Origin: Bacteroidales bacterium
GTDB lineage: Bacteria > Bacteroidota > Bacteroidia > Bacteroidales > BM520
NCBI GenBank assembly: GCA_016285515.1
Contig: JAEEQW010000003.1
Coordinates: forward strand, 1-64,000
Direction of reading: 5' to 3'
DNA length: 64,000 nt
Positions within the stretch are counted from its first letter, which is position 1. Every line of letters starts with the position of its first letter. The translations under genes and the position numbers were made by a program. The notes below the pieces were generated by a model. The model was not told the DNA's origin. It ran no database searches and was given only the letters and a program-made list of their open reading frames with translations. This document shows positions 17,123 to 26,988 of this stretch, one piece after another.

Positions 17123-17532
17123 ATTTGATTGTTTGACAGATAATATTCTATGGTTTTTTTCCATATATGGTAAATGATGACGGTAAGAATGAAGCCGAAT
17201 GTGATACCAGAGACGTCTGCTACAATGTCGAGCCATTCAAAACTTCTTCTTGGAAGAAAAAATTGCAGTATTTCAGTTGAGAAAGCTATTAAAACACTGA
17301 CACTTGCCGTTGTAACATACCTAATCCATTCCTTCTTTTGTTTGAAGGTACATATCCATAAAAAAAATGGCATAGGTGTAAACAAGCAGAAATGTATGCA
17401 TTTGTCTATCGGAATCTTAAACGGCCAATATTCTATGAACATAACAAACGATTTGCCCATCGGTTTTGTTAGCACATAGAAAATCAGTATCAGATAAATT
17501 GCAAGCAGTATAAATCTGTAACCTTGTTTCAT
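17119..17532 (-). CDS. VanZ-like membrane protein
   Basis: A 137-residue protein with four predicted helices, including FILLAIYLILIFYVLTKP, CIHFCLFTPMPFFLWIC and LDIVADVSGITFGFILTVIIY. The helix patterns DKCIHFCLF and EILQFFLPRRSFEWLDIVAD match the VanZ-like family (DK.xHf, E.xQ..., D...D..N/G). The function is unknown in most bacteria. The ORF track begins at 17607 inside purM; the ATG at 17532 fits the 11-base gap to purM and the start of the first helix. Its stop overlaps the GH97 start. Confidence 0.8.
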   Translation of the reverse strand: MKQGYRFILLAIYLILIFYVLTKPMGKSFVMFIEYWPFKIPIDKCIHFCLFTPMPFFLWICTFKQKKEWIRYVTTASVSVLIAFSTEILQFFLPRRSFEWLDIVADVSGITFGFILTVIIYHIWKKTIEYYLSNNQI

Positions 17533-17543
17533 TCTGATGTATG

Positions 17544-18713
17544 TTAATAATCGAAGGTTCCGTAAGGACTCTGTATTGTCAGCCTCTTGCAGTCGGCATG
17601 TTCGCAATATCCAATTATTTGTGCATCAATGTTGTATGATCTTGAGATATTAATGATTTGACTTGCGAATTGATGTGGGATGTATATTTCGAGTCTGTGT
17701 CCCATGTTGAAAGTTTTGTACATTTCCATCCAGTCTGTTCCGCTCTGACTTTGAATTATGCTGAACAGAGGCGGTGTCGGGAAGAGGTTGTCCTTTACGA
17801 CATGCAGATTATCAATGAAATGCAGAATTTTGGTCTGACCTCCGCCGGAGCAGTGAATCATTCCGTGAATTTCATTACGAAGTTCCTTCAGTATTGTGTT
17901 GACAACAGGGAGATAGGTCCTTGTCGGTGACAGCACGAGTTTTCCCATATCTCGGTCTATACCGTTGACCGGGTCTGTGAGCTTGCAGGACCCGGAGTAT
18001 ATCAGGTTGTAAGGAACATCATGGTCGTAGGTCTCAGGATATTTTTCGGCGTATTTTTTGCAGAACACATCGTGGCGTGCAGAAGTAAGTCCATTGCTGC
18101 CCATACCGCCGTTGTAGCTTTTTTCGTAAGAAGCCTGTCCGAATGATGCAAGTCCTACGATTACATCGCCGTCCTGGATTTTTTCGTTGGTGATTATTTC
18201 AGAACGTTTTACACGTGCGGTAACGGTAGTGTCAACAATGATGGTTCGTACGAGATCGCCAACATCAGCTGTTTCACCGCCTGTCGAAATGATGTTGACA
18301 CCGAGGTCGTGCATTTCCTGGATGAATTCCTCGTTTCCGTTGATGATGGCTGAAATCACCTCACCTGGGATGAGGTTCTTGTTACGTCCTATCGTTGATG
18401 ACATAAGAATGTTGTCGGTAATGCCGACGCACATCAGGTCATCGGTATTCATCACGATGGAATCCTGTGCTATTCCTTTCCAGACTGACATGTCGCCTGT
18501 TTCTTTCCAATACAGATAGGCGAGAGAGGACTTGGTACCGGCACCGTCGGCATGCATAACATTGCAGTAATCTTTGTCTTTTCCCATCACGTCTTCTATC
18601 ACTTTGCAGAAGGCGTTGGGGAATATGCCTTTGGATGAGTTCTTTATCGCATTGTGTACATCTTCCTTGGATGATGATACGCCGCGCTGTTCATATCTTG
18701 ATTTGTATTCCAT
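17544..18713 (-). CDS. purM: Phosphoribosylformylglycinamidine cyclo-ligase (AIR synthetase)
   Basis: A 389-residue PurM-type enzyme that closes the imidazole ring, converting FGAM plus ATP to AIR in purine synthesis. Recognisable parts are HADGAGTKSSLAYLYW (ATP-binding region), IAQDSIVMNTDDLMCVG, STGGETADVGDLVRTI, GMGSNGLTSARHDVF, MIHCSGGGQTKILHF and the C-terminal TFNMGHRLEIY. It is longer than E. coli PurM (345), as is usual in Bacteroidota. The ORF track begins at a TTG (18722); the ATG at 18713 follows the porE-like stop by a single base. Its place between envelope and glycosidase genes is odd for a purine gene. Confidence 0.9.
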   Translation of the reverse strand: MEYKSRYEQRGVSSSKEDVHNAIKNSSKGIFPNAFCKVIEDVMGKDKDYCNVMHADGAGTKSSLAYLYWKETGDMSVWKGIAQDSIVMNTDDLMCVGITDNILMSSTIGRNKNLIPGEVISAIINGNEEFIQEMHDLGVNIISTGGETADVGDLVRTIIVDTTVTARVKRSEIITNEKIQDGDVIVGLASFGQASYEKSYNGGMGSNGLTSARHDVFCKKYAEKYPETYDHDVPYNLIYSGSCKLTDPVNGIDRDMGKLVLSPTRTYLPVVNTILKELRNEIHGMIHCSGGGQTKILHFIDNLHVVKDNLFPTPPLFSIIQSQSGTDWMEMYKTFNMGHRLEIYIPHQFASQIINISRSYNIDAQIIGYCEHADCKRLTIQSPYGTFDY

Positions 18714-18714
18714 C

Positions 18715-21177
18715 TTATTCAAAAATTATCATGAAATTATCCTTGTCAAGGATTACCATGCCGACCTTATTGAGGACATTGTCGTTGAAAAGAAAATCGT
18801 ACGGCTGTCTGCTGTTTACTGTAACTGACACGTTCTCAATTTGTTTGTTTCCGAATCGTATAGTCTTCATATTGATTACAGCCTGTTCCGCGATGTTGCC
18901 ATCGGTGATAATCTTCGTTACGTCGCCTTCAAAGTCATCGATGTTGATAATACCTTTTTTCAGCCATTCGATGGCTTTTTTCTGTGAAATGCTTGCTTTG
19001 GAAGCGTTTGGACTATATTCAAAATCGACAGTGTAACCATCTACAATACAGCGAGATACCATTCTGTTGGATTTGTCCATGACGTAATTCACGTAGTTCT
19101 GGTTAGGATCAACTATAATATTGATAAATCCTTGCTGGGTAAGTTCGTCAATGGATTCGATTTTCGAGGATTCAGGAACGAAGTCTTTGCTTATGATTGA
19201 GAATTCGGTACGTCTGTTCAGCTGGTTTGCAAAGTCGATGAGGTCTTTGTTTCCAAGTCCGTTGATGAAGTCTTCGTCAAGAACGGTTCCTGCCTTGAAG
19301 GTGTAGCCTTTATATACATAGTCTTGCTGCAGTTTTCGTGGAACTCTTTCACCATAGCCTTTGGCTATTAATCGTTTCGAGTTGATACCACGGTCGATGA
19401 GGTATGCCACTACTGATTCGGCACGTTTCTGTGACAGTACATCGTTGCTTTCGATGCTGCCTATCATATCGGTGTGGGAAGCAAGTTCAATTATGAATGT
19501 TGGGTTTTCATCAAGTGTTTGAATAAGTCCCTGCAGTGAATCCTGATATTGCTCCTTGAGATCCCATTTTGCGAAATCGTACAGGATGTCAGGCAACACG
19601 ATAGGCTCCTGAGGAATTGGTGTCAGAGTAAAATTCACAATGAAATTGTGACTCAGTTCATGCCCCAATGTTGTTTCTTTGCCGTAACTGTTGAAGTAGT
19701 CGTCTTTTGAAACTGTTATATCGTATGTGGTTTCCTTGGCTATTTGGTTTTTTGTGAAATTGTATTCGCCGCGGTTGTTGGTTCTTGTTTGGATTGTTAC
19801 TCCATCGGTGCCGGTGAGTTCGACTGTTACGCCTTCGATTTTTTGCAGTGTCTTTTCATCGGTGACAATACCGCTGATGGTGAATTCAACAGGTGGTATC
19901 ACGAATTTGTATATGTCATCGCCGCCACGTCCGCCTTTTCTGTTGGAGCAGAAATAACCGCTGTCGGCATCCGGAACGAACAGTATTCCGAAATCGTCAT
20001 TGCTTGTGTTAAGCGGACTTCCCACGTTGTTTGGCAAGGATTGTGGAATGCCGTTTTTTAGGATGACATAGTATATGTCAAGTCCGCCAAGTCCCGGATG
20101 TCCGTCTGATGCGAAGAATAGGGTGGTGTCGTTTTTGAAGGAAGGGAACATTTCGTTGCCTTTCGTGTTGACTAAAGGGCCGAGATTGATAGCGGTTCCG
20201 AATTCTGACCCGCTTGATTTCCGGGTTGCATAGTACAAGTCCCTGCCACCCTGACCTCCTGCCCGTGACGATACGAAAACTATTGCCAGTTCGTCACTTG
20301 TGAGTGCAGGCTGTCCGAGGATTTCGGTTGAGTCTTTGGAAAGGACCACTTCTTTCGGGTCGTTCCAGTTCTGTCCGTCTCTTTTTGCGACATAAACCTT
20401 ACAACCGCAGAATAGTTCCTCCTTATCGGTGCAGAATGTATAGTACAGTCGGTTGGCGCGGAAATTGGTCGTTGCCGCCCCTTCATTGCCGGTAGTGTTC
20501 ACTATTCCGTCTTCGTCTATTGGAACGGGTTCGGTCCATTTGCCTTTGTTGTCACATTTGGTCATAAATAAGTCACTGAACTTCTGCCCCGTCCATTCAT
20601 CTTTGTTTTTTCCTTTTGCCGCATCGCGGGCGGAGGTGAAGATGATGGAATTATATGACTGGTCACTCCATGTGGGTGCGAAGTCGTCCTGTTTGGAGTT
20701 AATTGATTTCAAGGAAGTTATTTCAACGTTGTTGGGCAGTGCAAGCCATTGGGCAGCGAGTTCGCATGATTCCAAGCCTGCGATAGCAAGAGGGTGCCCT
20801 GGTGAAACTTCAAGAAAAGCCTTATATTGTTCTTTCGCTTCTTCATATTTGCCATTGAATCTCAAGGCGTTGCCATATTTGAGCAGTACCGTCGAGTCTC
20901 TTAGGGCATATTTCTGCTTGATGGCGTTTTTGTACTGTATTTCGGCTTTTTTAGTATTGTTGGTCATACAGTAGCAGTCACCTAAGCGCGCATATATCCT
21001 CGCTTTCTCGGCACGGTCCTTCTTGGTTCTCTTGGCTGCTTTCTTGTATTTTGTTATGGCCGTGGTATAATATTCTTTGTTGAATGCATTGTCGGCAGCG
21101 ACGCTGTAACGGTTCTGCCCGAATGCACTTATATTTGCGATGAGTACAGCAATCAGAAGTAATATTGACTTTTTCAT
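18715..21177 (-). CDS. PorE-like TPR / beta-propeller / OmpA-domain protein
   Basis: An 820-residue secreted protein with the architecture of PorE (P. gingivalis PG1058), a T9SS accessory protein that tethers to peptidoglycan. In order: signal peptide (ending SAFGQ), TPR helices (about 25-125), a PD40/WD40-type propeller (about 150-430, e.g. FAPTWSDQSYNSIIFTSAR and FFASDGHPGLGGLDIYY), a carboxypeptidase-regulatory-like fold (TISGIVTDEKTLQKIEGV), and an OmpA-C domain (IELASHTDMIGS, LSQKRAESVVAYL). About 170 residues beyond the OmpA core are extra. It heads the run porE-like - purM - VanZ - GH97 - GH95. Confidence 0.75.
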   Translation of the reverse strand: MKKSILLLIAVLIANISAFGQNRYSVAADNAFNKEYYTTAITKYKKAAKRTKKDRAEKARIYARLGDCYCMTNNTKKAEIQYKNAIKQKYALRDSTVLLKYGNALRFNGKYEEAKEQYKAFLEVSPGHPLAIAGLESCELAAQWLALPNNVEITSLKSINSKQDDFAPTWSDQSYNSIIFTSARDAAKGKNKDEWTGQKFSDLFMTKCDNKGKWTEPVPIDEDGIVNTTGNEGAATTNFRANRLYYTFCTDKEELFCGCKVYVAKRDGQNWNDPKEVVLSKDSTEILGQPALTSDELAIVFVSSRAGGQGGRDLYYATRKSSGSEFGTAINLGPLVNTKGNEMFPSFKNDTTLFFASDGHPGLGGLDIYYVILKNGIPQSLPNNVGSPLNTSNDDFGILFVPDADSGYFCSNRKGGRGGDDIYKFVIPPVEFTISGIVTDEKTLQKIEGVTVELTGTDGVTIQTRTNNRGEYNFTKNQIAKETTYDITVSKDDYFNSYGKETTLGHELSHNFIVNFTLTPIPQEPIVLPDILYDFAKWDLKEQYQDSLQGLIQTLDENPTFIIELASHTDMIGSIESNDVLSQKRAESVVAYLIDRGINSKRLIAKGYGERVPRKLQQDYVYKGYTFKAGTVLDEDFINGLGNKDLIDFANQLNRRTEFSIISKDFVPESSKIESIDELTQQGFINIIVDPNQNYVNYVMDKSNRMVSRCIVDGYTVDFEYSPNASKASISQKKAIEWLKKGIINIDDFEGDVTKIITDGNIAEQAVINMKTIRFGNKQIENVSVTVNSRQPYDFLFNDNVLNKVGMVILDKDNFMIIFE

Positions 21178-21206
21178 AAAGATTCTATAGTGACTTACTA
21201 AATTTA

Positions 21207-21214
21207 CAAAGATA
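21207..21214 (-). promoter_or_regulatory. -7 box for the porE-like operon
   Basis: TATCTTTG on the minus strand matches TAnnTTTG, 30 bases before the porE-like ATG. It may serve the five genes down to GH95. Confidence 0.55.
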
Positions 21215-21260
21215 ATCTATTTTTTCTTAATAACGTGAAAATACTTTGCACTATTGTATA

Positions 21261-21292
21261 AAAAAAGGGTCACCGTTGTTAGACGGTGACCC
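21261..21292 (-). terminator. Intrinsic terminator after secDF
   Basis: Perfect 10-bp stem (GGGTCACCGT with ACGGTGACCC) and a 6-base loop. On the minus strand it is followed by a run of T, so it ends secDF transcription before the porE-like promoter. Confidence 0.9.
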
Positions 21293-21327
21293 AAACCAAC
21301 TTAAAAGATATTATGAAAAAAACTATT

Positions 21328-24300
21328 CTATTCGACCTGCTTGTTGTTTGCCATAACAGCTTCTTTTTCCACTTTCTTGGCAAGTTTCTTTGCAACGTCT
21401 TCTTTGTCTCTAGTCAAGTCGTATGCGATATTGGAACTGATGCATACTGATGAGTAAGTACCAACTAAGATACCGATGAACAAAGCGAATGCCATTCCGG
21501 CGATACTTTCACCGCCAAGGAACAGTATGACGAGCAGAACTACCAAAGTGGTAAGAGATGACATGACGGAACGTGACAAAGTCGAGTTGATAGCCCCATT
21601 GATGTTTTCCTTCAAGGATTTCTTAGGATAGAGACCAAGATATTCACGAATACGGTCAAAGATGACCACTGATGCATTGATTGAGTAACCAATGATAGTC
21701 AGGATTGCTGCTATGAACGACTGGTCAACATCGAGTGAGAACGGAAGTATTCCGTAGAAGATTGAATAGCATGAAATTGCGATGAAGGCATCGTGAGCAA
21801 GAGCTGCAACGCCACCAAGACCGAACTGCCAACGACGGAAACGCAGTGCAATGTAGATGAAGATAAAGATCAATGACAAACCTACTGCCCAGTAAGCTCT
21901 AACTCTCATGTCGGTTGCAATTGTAGGACCAACTTTTGTTATGTTGAGGATACCGATGTATTTGTCTGAAGTTTCAGATGAGAAGTCTTCGTATGAAACA
22001 GGATCCTTGTAGTAAGAACTCAAGTTGTCGTATAACTTTCTTGTTATTTCATTTTCAACTTCTGCTGTTGCTTCTTCAACCTTATATGTTGTGGTTATCT
22101 TAACCTGTTTGTTAGGACCGAAAGTCTTTACTTCAGGTGCTGAACCGAAGGCATTGCTGAGTGATTCGGCGATAGCGGAAGTATTGACATCCTGGTCGAA
22201 ACGAACAACGTATGAACGACCACCGGCGAAATCGACGCCCATTGACAGACCCTTTGTAAGTAATGAAATAATACCTATAAGAATCAAGCATCCTGAAATG
22301 ATGTAGTATATGCGTCTTTTTCCAACGAAATCGAAATTGCAGTTGGTGAACCATTTTGCGTTGAATGCACGTTCAAACTTGATTGTGCGCTTGCGGTCAA
22401 CCATGCGAGTGTATATAAGTCTTGTTATGAAGATTGATGTGAATAATGAACACAGGATACCAATCATCAATGTTGTAGCAAAACCTTTGACAGGACCTGA
22501 ACCGAAAATGTAGAGGACAACTGCTGTGATTAATGTGGTGATGTTACCGTCTATGATAGCTGAATAAGCGCGTTTGTAACCTTCGTCAATTGCAAGTTTG
22601 ATGCCCTTGCCGTTTCTCAGCTCTTCCCTGATACGTTCATAAATAATGACGTTGGAGTCAACGGCCATACCTATCGTAAGTACAATACCGGCAATACCAG
22701 GAAGGGTAAGTACTGCACCGATTGATGCGAGAATACCTACGATAAAGAAGATATTGCAGAGAAGTGCGAGGTCTGCTACGAAACCGGAATTGTTGTAATA
22801 AACAAACATTATGATGAAGACGAGCAGGAATGCGATGAGGAATGAAAGCAAACCGCTGTTGATTGACTGCTGACCGAGAGACGGACCAACAACTTCTTCC
22901 TGAATGATTCTTGCAGGAGCAGGTAACTTACCGGCTTTAAGAATGTTGGCAATATCCTGTGCCTCTTCAACGGTCATGCCGCCACCGGATATTGATGAAC
23001 GGCCACCGGCGATTTCCTGACGAACATTCGGATAAGAATATACGTAGTTATCAAGTGTGATGGCTATTTGTCTGTCAATGTTCTGACCGGTGAGGTTCTT
23101 CCAAATACGAGCACCTTCTGCGTTCATTGTCATGGAGACTTCAACGCTGCCGTCCTGTGTGTAGTCCTGACGAGCATCTGTGATGACATCACCGCTCAAT
23201 GGAGCCTTGCCGTCACGGCTTGTAACCTTCAGGGCAACAAGTGACAGATAATCAGGGGCTCCTGACTCAGGCTTGCTGGTCCATGCAAAACGTGCATTTC
23301 TTGGAAATGATGAGCTTACTTCAGCCATATACTTGTTGACCATGGCAGTGTCTCTTATTTTTGCCATACCAACTGAAGCACCTTCTGACGGATATTGTCT
23401 TCCGTCATTGCCTGTGTAAAATGCCGGTATCAAATATCTGAATAAAGGATTCTTCTCTTCCCATTTTGCCAGATTAGCGTCGTCGGTCGAATCGTTTTCC
23501 ATAAGGTTGGAAAGTTCGTCTTCAGTGCTTTCCTCGTTTTCGGCATCGCTGACAGCAGCTTTGTCTGTTGTGCTTGGCGCATGGATTTCAGCCAGTCTTG
23601 AATTGGCTTCAAGGAATGTTGTGTATATCTCAGAGAATTTGTAGGTCTCCCAAAATTCGAGACTTGCAGTTCCCTGTAAAAGTTTTCTTACACGTTCAGG
23701 ATCCTTGACACCAGGAAGTTCGATGAGGATTCTTCCTGTACCGCTGATTCTCTGAATGTTAGGCTGGGCAACACCAAAACGGTCAATACGCTGACGGAGA
23801 ATTTCGTATGAACGGTCAATTGCACCGTCAACTTCTTTTCTCAGAACCTTCATGACCTCATCATTGGATGATGTGGTGGTTATTCCCTGGTTTTTGAATT
23901 CGTATGCAAAAATTCCTGCAAGCTGTGCAGAAGGATCAATTTCCTTGTATGATTCATAGAACAATGTCAGAAAATCAGACTGACTGTTTTTCTGCTTCTC
24001 TGTAGCCATTGCTATGGCCTGACGGAATGTGGGATCCTGTGAATCTCCTGATAACGCTTCGATGACATCAACAACTGCCACTTCCATCATGACGTTCATA
24101 CCACCCTTCAAGTCAAGACCAAGATTAAGCTCTCTCTCCTTACATTCTGCGTATGTGTACTTCTTTACCAACAAATTGTAAACGTTTTCATTGGATATGG
24201 AATCAAGGAAGTACTCATATTTGCGTGATTGTAACGAGTCAATAACCTTGTCATCATGCAACTTGTTATTGTTCAATAAATCCGTTGCCTGATTCATGAC

Positions 24301-24429
24301 ATAATCACTCTTCGAATAATTTGTTGCTTTCTTTTCAACTATTCTCGTAACTACTGAAAATGATAATTGAAACAAGCAAACTAATGCGAGTAATATCGCA
24401 AATAACCTGATTGTACCTTTAATTTGCAT
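21328..24429 (-). CDS. secDF: Fused protein translocase subunit SecDF
   Basis: A 1033-residue single-chain SecD-SecF, as found across Bacteroidota. It sits in the inner membrane and uses the proton gradient to pull exported proteins after SecYEG. Seen: an N-terminal helix, LGLDLKGGMNVMMEV (SecD P1 start), ALPGV-type segment RILIELPGVKDPERVRKLL, six SecD helices with IGMAVDSNVIIYERIREELRNG, then SecF starting GVDFAGGRSYVVRF and a second six-helix set with IGYSINASVVIFDRIREYL. A low-complexity insertion of about 60 acidic residues (STEDELSNLMENDSTDD) lies in the P1 domain. Monocistronic, with its own promoter and terminator. Confidence 0.95.
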   Translation of the reverse strand: MQIKGTIRLFAILLALVCLFQLSFSVVTRIVEKKATNYSKSDYVMNQATDLLNNNKLHDDKVIDSLQSRKYEYFLDSISNENVYNLLVKKYTYAECKERELNLGLDLKGGMNVMMEVAVVDVIEALSGDSQDPTFRQAIAMATEKQKNSQSDFLTLFYESYKEIDPSAQLAGIFAYEFKNQGITTTSSNDEVMKVLRKEVDGAIDRSYEILRQRIDRFGVAQPNIQRISGTGRILIELPGVKDPERVRKLLQGTASLEFWETYKFSEIYTTFLEANSRLAEIHAPSTTDKAAVSDAENEESTEDELSNLMENDSTDDANLAKWEEKNPLFRYLIPAFYTGNDGRQYPSEGASVGMAKIRDTAMVNKYMAEVSSSFPRNARFAWTSKPESGAPDYLSLVALKVTSRDGKAPLSGDVITDARQDYTQDGSVEVSMTMNAEGARIWKNLTGQNIDRQIAITLDNYVYSYPNVRQEIAGGRSSISGGGMTVEEAQDIANILKAGKLPAPARIIQEEVVGPSLGQQSINSGLLSFLIAFLLVFIIMFVYYNNSGFVADLALLCNIFFIVGILASIGAVLTLPGIAGIVLTIGMAVDSNVIIYERIREELRNGKGIKLAIDEGYKRAYSAIIDGNITTLITAVVLYIFGSGPVKGFATTLMIGILCSLFTSIFITRLIYTRMVDRKRTIKFERAFNAKWFTNCNFDFVGKRRIYYIISGCLILIGIISLLTKGLSMGVDFAGGRSYVVRFDQDVNTSAIAESLSNAFGSAPEVKTFGPNKQVKITTTYKVEEATAEVENEITRKLYDNLSSYYKDPVSYEDFSSETSDKYIGILNITKVGPTIATDMRVRAYWAVGLSLIFIFIYIALRFRRWQFGLGGVAALAHDAFIAISCYSIFYGILPFSLDVDQSFIAAILTIIGYSINASVVIFDRIREYLGLYPKKSLKENINGAINSTLSRSVMSSLTTLVVLLVILFLGGESIAGMAFALFIGILVGTYSSVCISSNIAYDLTRDKEDVAKKLAKKVEKEAVMANNKQVE

Positions 24430-24532
24430 CTTTTTTTTCTTATTTATTAATCTATTATTCTATCTAATGTTTTGTGTTTCAATGCTTTAAAAAAACATTC
24501 CGGTTTTTGACCAGTGGTTAGTTTTAAGCGTG

Positions 24533-24540
24533 CAAATATA
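24533..24540 (-). promoter_or_regulatory. -7 box for secDF
   Basis: TATATTTG on the minus strand matches the consensus. It implies a leader of about 95 bases before the secDF ATG. Confidence 0.5.
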
Positions 24541-24642
24541 CTACAACTTATTCGATTACACAAAATAATTTTTTGTTAGTTTTTATTCATACGATATATT
24601 TCTATTCACAAAAATTGATTTACTTTGAAAAAAATTTGTCAG

Positions 24643-26844
24643 ATGAAGTTTCTACCATATATTTTATCTGTGTTTTTGAGCACAACGGTTAGCTTTGCAA
24701 TATGTCAGAACATTACTTCCTTGTCATTCCAATACTCCGATTCTGTGCCGGTATTCAACTCCGACAATGCCAGATTCTTAATGCCCTGGACCGGCGGCAT
24801 TAATTCAGCCCAAATATGCAGAATTGATCTCAATTTGGATAAAATTGATGATATGATTGTTTTTGACAGAATCGGAAACAGAATAATGCCGTTTGTGTTC
24901 AGCGAAAATGACGCCATACAATTTGTCTATTCACCGCAATATATTGATTTACTGCCTTCTATATCAAACTGGATTATCACTGCCGACTATAACAACGATT
25001 CAAAATTCGATATCTTCACTTATACTGTCGGCGGAATTAAGGTCTATAAAAATGTTTCAGACGAACATAATCTTAGGTTTGAACAGGTGACTTTTCCGTA
25101 TCTGCGCTCGCATTATAATAATGTATATGCCAATATCCTTGCCACTGCGGTGGATTATCCGGGCCTCTGTGACATCGACTCCGACGGTGACCTTGACATA
25201 TTCGTCTTCGGTGCCCTCGGCGCATACGTGGAATTTCATCACAATTACGGAATGGAAAAATACAACTCTGCCGATTCCCTTATATTTTATAAGGAATCAG
25301 ACTGTTGGGGTAGTTTTGCCGAAAGCGAGGAGTCTAATGAAATCATCCTGAATACATGCCTCGGCGATAAAGTTATCGATTATTACTTGGATGAAAAACA
25401 TACTGGCTCAACGTTTCTTTTTCTTGATGCTGACAACAATGGGATATATGATCTTATTCTCGGTGATGTGGACTATTCAACACCGTGCCTCCTCTTCAAC
25501 AAAGATAATTCCGATGCTCATATTATAGATTATTCCTTTGTTTTCCCGAACTCTTATCCTATCACTTTAAACTCTTTTCCTGTTTTATTCAAGTCCGATT
25601 TGGATTATGACGGTTATGAGGAACTGGTCGTTTCAACTTTCGATCCTGATATTAATAAGTGTGACGGACTTAACTCGGTTTGGCTGTATAAGATTGTGGA
25701 TAATGATGGAGTTGTTGATTATCAGTTGATTACAAAATCATTTATTCAGGAGGATATGATTGATGTAGGCAACGGAGCTTTCCCTGTGCTGATAGATTAC
25801 GATAATGACAATCTTTTGGATTTGTTTGTAGGCAATGATGGGTATTGTGACAGTTGCTACCACCGGTATGGAGCTCTGAAATGTGACTATACATCAATGA
25901 TTGCCTATTACCGAAATTGTGGAACTGCGGATAATCCCCAATTTTGTCTTGTTACTGTTGATTTTGCGGATCTTTCATCATTGCATGTCAAGGGTATTTA
26001 TCCTGCCTTCCTCGATTATGACGGCGATGATGACTACGATTTGTTTGTAGGAACTGCCGATGGAGTTATTATTCGTTTTGAAAATAATGGCGGCCATTTT
26101 GTCATGATGGACAGTGATTGGCTTGGTTTAAGCTCATATTCCGAAAAATATCTTACTCCGTCTTTTTATGATTTCAATGGTGACGGAACGAAGGACTTGG
26201 TGGTGGGAAACAGTAGGGGAACGCTATGGTTTTTCGAGGGTAGAGCAGGCGATTCGGCTATTAGCTTTGAGCTGAAAACTACTGAATTCGGTGCTGTTGA
26301 CGTCCGTGATGCAGATATGTCATGGACGGGATACAGCGTTCCTTCGGCATTCAGTTACCATGACACCACGTTTTTATCCGTCGGGTCGGAGTCGGGTAGC
26401 ATATACCTATATATTATTTATGATGTTGACGAGCCTTTTGAGGTTGTGAGTGGTGTGGAATTTGGAAATCAAGGCTTCAGGGTGGCGCCGGCAGTTGGTT
26501 ACCTGAAAAAATATCCTGATATGCTTGTCGGAAATTTCTCTGGAGGTATCCAATATTTTAATGGTGTCAGCCGAAACGATGTGGGGATAGCCTCATTTAA
26601 TGATTTGCAGGCAGAAATTTATCCGAATCCTTTGTCGAAAGATATTGTGAGTGTCCGACTCCCTCATAATGTCTCTTGTGCTGTTATCAGATTGTTCTCC
26701 GTAACGGGTAGTCTGCTATTGGAATACTCTTTGACGGCAGGTACGAATGAGATAAATTTGACGGATTTTGATAACGGAATTTATTTTTATGAGATAAAAT
26801 CCGGTTTTTTGAACAAAAAAGGTAAGTTGTTGATTGTTAAATGA
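24643..26844 (+). CDS. Secreted FG-GAP/VCBS-repeat protein with T9SS sorting domain
   Basis: A 733-residue extracellular protein. After the signal peptide (ending AICQN) come repeated calcium-binding FG-GAP/VCBS units with DxDxDGxxD-like loops: DIDSDGDLDIFVFG, DYDNDNLLDLFVGN, DYDGDDDYDLFVGT and DFNGDGTKDLVVGN. Such units form a seven-bladed, integrin-like propeller. The last ~75 residues begin AEIYPNPLSKD and contain IYFYEIKSG and KGKLLIVK, a type A T9SS C-terminal sorting domain, so the protein should be exported by the PorT/PorE machinery and anchored or released at the surface. The ORF track starts at a TTG; the ATG at 24643 gives the signal peptide. Ligand unknown. Confidence 0.85.
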   Translation: MKFLPYILSVFLSTTVSFAICQNITSLSFQYSDSVPVFNSDNARFLMPWTGGINSAQICRIDLNLDKIDDMIVFDRIGNRIMPFVFSENDAIQFVYSPQYIDLLPSISNWIITADYNNDSKFDIFTYTVGGIKVYKNVSDEHNLRFEQVTFPYLRSHYNNVYANILATAVDYPGLCDIDSDGDLDIFVFGALGAYVEFHHNYGMEKYNSADSLIFYKESDCWGSFAESEESNEIILNTCLGDKVIDYYLDEKHTGSTFLFLDADNNGIYDLILGDVDYSTPCLLFNKDNSDAHIIDYSFVFPNSYPITLNSFPVLFKSDLDYDGYEELVVSTFDPDINKCDGLNSVWLYKIVDNDGVVDYQLITKSFIQEDMIDVGNGAFPVLIDYDNDNLLDLFVGNDGYCDSCYHRYGALKCDYTSMIAYYRNCGTADNPQFCLVTVDFADLSSLHVKGIYPAFLDYDGDDDYDLFVGTADGVIIRFENNGGHFVMMDSDWLGLSSYSEKYLTPSFYDFNGDGTKDLVVGNSRGTLWFFEGRAGDSAISFELKTTEFGAVDVRDADMSWTGYSVPSAFSYHDTTFLSVGSESGSIYLYIIYDVDEPFEVVSGVEFGNQGFRVAPAVGYLKKYPDMLVGNFSGGIQYFNGVSRNDVGIASFNDLQAEIYPNPLSKDIVSVRLPHNVSCAVIRLFSVTGSLLLEYSLTAGTNEINLTDFDNGIYFYEIKSGFLNKKGKLLIVK

Positions 26845-26851
26845 TTTGATA

Positions 26852-26880
26852 GTCCGACTTTTGTTTTCGGACGTCTTTTT
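26852..26880 (+). terminator. Probable terminator after the FG-GAP gene
   Basis: GTCCG/CGGAC stem followed by GTCTTTTT. A second overlapping copy of the motif (CGGACGTCC then TTTT) lies just downstream and could form an alternative hairpin. Confidence 0.5.
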
Positions 26881-26988
26881 AAAAATCCGGACGTCCTTTT
26901 CGTGCATCCTGTATCACTTTTTTTTATTTAGGGATTTCGTTAATTTTCGAATTGCGACTTTTGCAGCGATTTGAAAATTAAAACAGAA

